Below are positions 42,283 to 42,456 of a stretch of DNA of 42,456 nt, in pieces (positions within the stretch are counted from its first letter, which is position 1; every line of letters starts with the position of its first letter). Below the pieces are notes generated by a model. It was not told the DNA's origin. It ran no database searches and saw only the letters and a program-made list of their open reading frames with translations. Origin of the DNA: Pirellula staleyi DSM 6068. Its GTDB lineage: Bacteria; Planctomycetota; Planctomycetia; Pirellulales; Pirellulaceae. The translations under genes were made by a program, and so were the position numbers. The stretch covers positions 1-42,456 of the forward strand of contig CAMDKL010000035.1 in NCBI GenBank assembly GCA_945900945.1, given 5' to 3'.

Positions 42283-42456
42283 TTCGAGTTAGGCAACCGG
42301 CCAATAAAAACGTACCAACGAACCCACAGCAGTTCGAGAAATGCTAGCGATACAATGGATCTGTCCGCAATGCTAATTGTCGTTTCGAATCGTGGATTTT
42401 CATATCGCTGGCGTTTTTCGAATTGCTTTAGCGCACTGGTTAGGATGCTGGTCGCT
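42283..42456. other. Right edge; possible start of another gene
   Basis: 174 bp to the window end. A frame from ATG 42355 (or 42370) is open to the edge and begins MLIVVSNRG from the second Met, which recalls the first strand of trehalose-6-phosphate synthases. The following residues do not match well, so no call is made. Confidence 0.15.

Noticed and set aside
42355-42456. Possible trehalose-6-phosphate synthase start at the right edge
   Set aside because: Only six to eight residues match and the following sequence does not fit; the window ends before a decision is possible.
1-42456. tRNA and rRNA genes
   Set aside because: All intergenic stretches were read on both strands for cloverleaf arms and rRNA-like sequence; nothing convincing was seen. 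A covariance search would be decisive.

Overview
The window reads as a piece of a Planctomycetota chromosome, most likely from the Pirellulales (Rhodopirellula/Blastopirellula type). Base composition is moderate (about half G+C by eye). The gene content is typical of that group: a DUF1552 remnant, a DUF1549/DUF1553 + DUF1501 + WD40 cluster, a DUF1573 protein, an ExeA-like ATPase, a class II photolyase, several large secreted or anchored proteins without known domains, and palindromic interspersed repeats. Ribosome binding sites are often weak or absent, so several starts rest on protein features. The assignment comes from recalled family knowledge, not from a search.

Layout. 1-3041: a decayed DUF1552 3' end fused in frame to what looks like an antitoxin/ImmA tail, a HpcH/HpaI aldolase (-), and a pectate lyase lipoprotein (+). 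3068-6039: a polytopic GT-C-like membrane protein (+) and a NarL/FixJ response regulator (-). 6335-8813: a FtsX-type permease with its LolD-like ATPase. 8930-13508: an ExeA-like ATPase, a 211-aa partner with a CpsD/ParA-like outline but no usable P-loop, a sugar-nucleotide epimerase and a membrane GT2 glycosyltransferase, plausibly one envelope-polysaccharide locus. 13527-14977: a conserved secreted protein (-) and a 900-bp stretch with nested palindromic repeats. 14978-19298: a secreted prenyltransferase/squalene-oxidase-repeat protein, a soluble three-PAS histidine kinase and, convergent and overlapping by 23 bp, a TPR lipoprotein. 19440-21254: a second copy of the 117-bp palindromic element at the very end of fliW (-), then prfB with its programmed +1 frameshift. 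21364-25537: DUF1549/DUF1553, DUF1501 and WD40 genes as one tight operon. 25627-27533: an ABC-2 exporter pair. 27557-34016: DUF1573 (-), class II photolyase (+), a dicarboxylate/amino acid symporter and an S9 peptidase (-). 34338-42282: an 864-aa anchored protein of unknown function, an FHA protein (-), a small membrane protein coupled to asnS, malQ and a nitrilase-family hydrolase.

No rRNA, tRNA, CRISPR array, prophage or complete insertion sequence was seen. Most of the window is ordinary chromosomal backbone. The observations I trust most are the two copies of a 117-bp palindromic element, each bracketed by direct repeats exactly 128 bp apart (one nested in a second REP-like hairpin, one at the fliW stop codon); the intact CTT-TGA-C recoding site in prfB, together with a Tyr in place of Phe in the RF2 SPF tripeptide; the ExeA-like ATPase with a long acidic tail beside a P-loop-less partner; the apparently leaderless ABC-exporter transcript; and the DUF1552-antitoxin fusion frame at the left edge.
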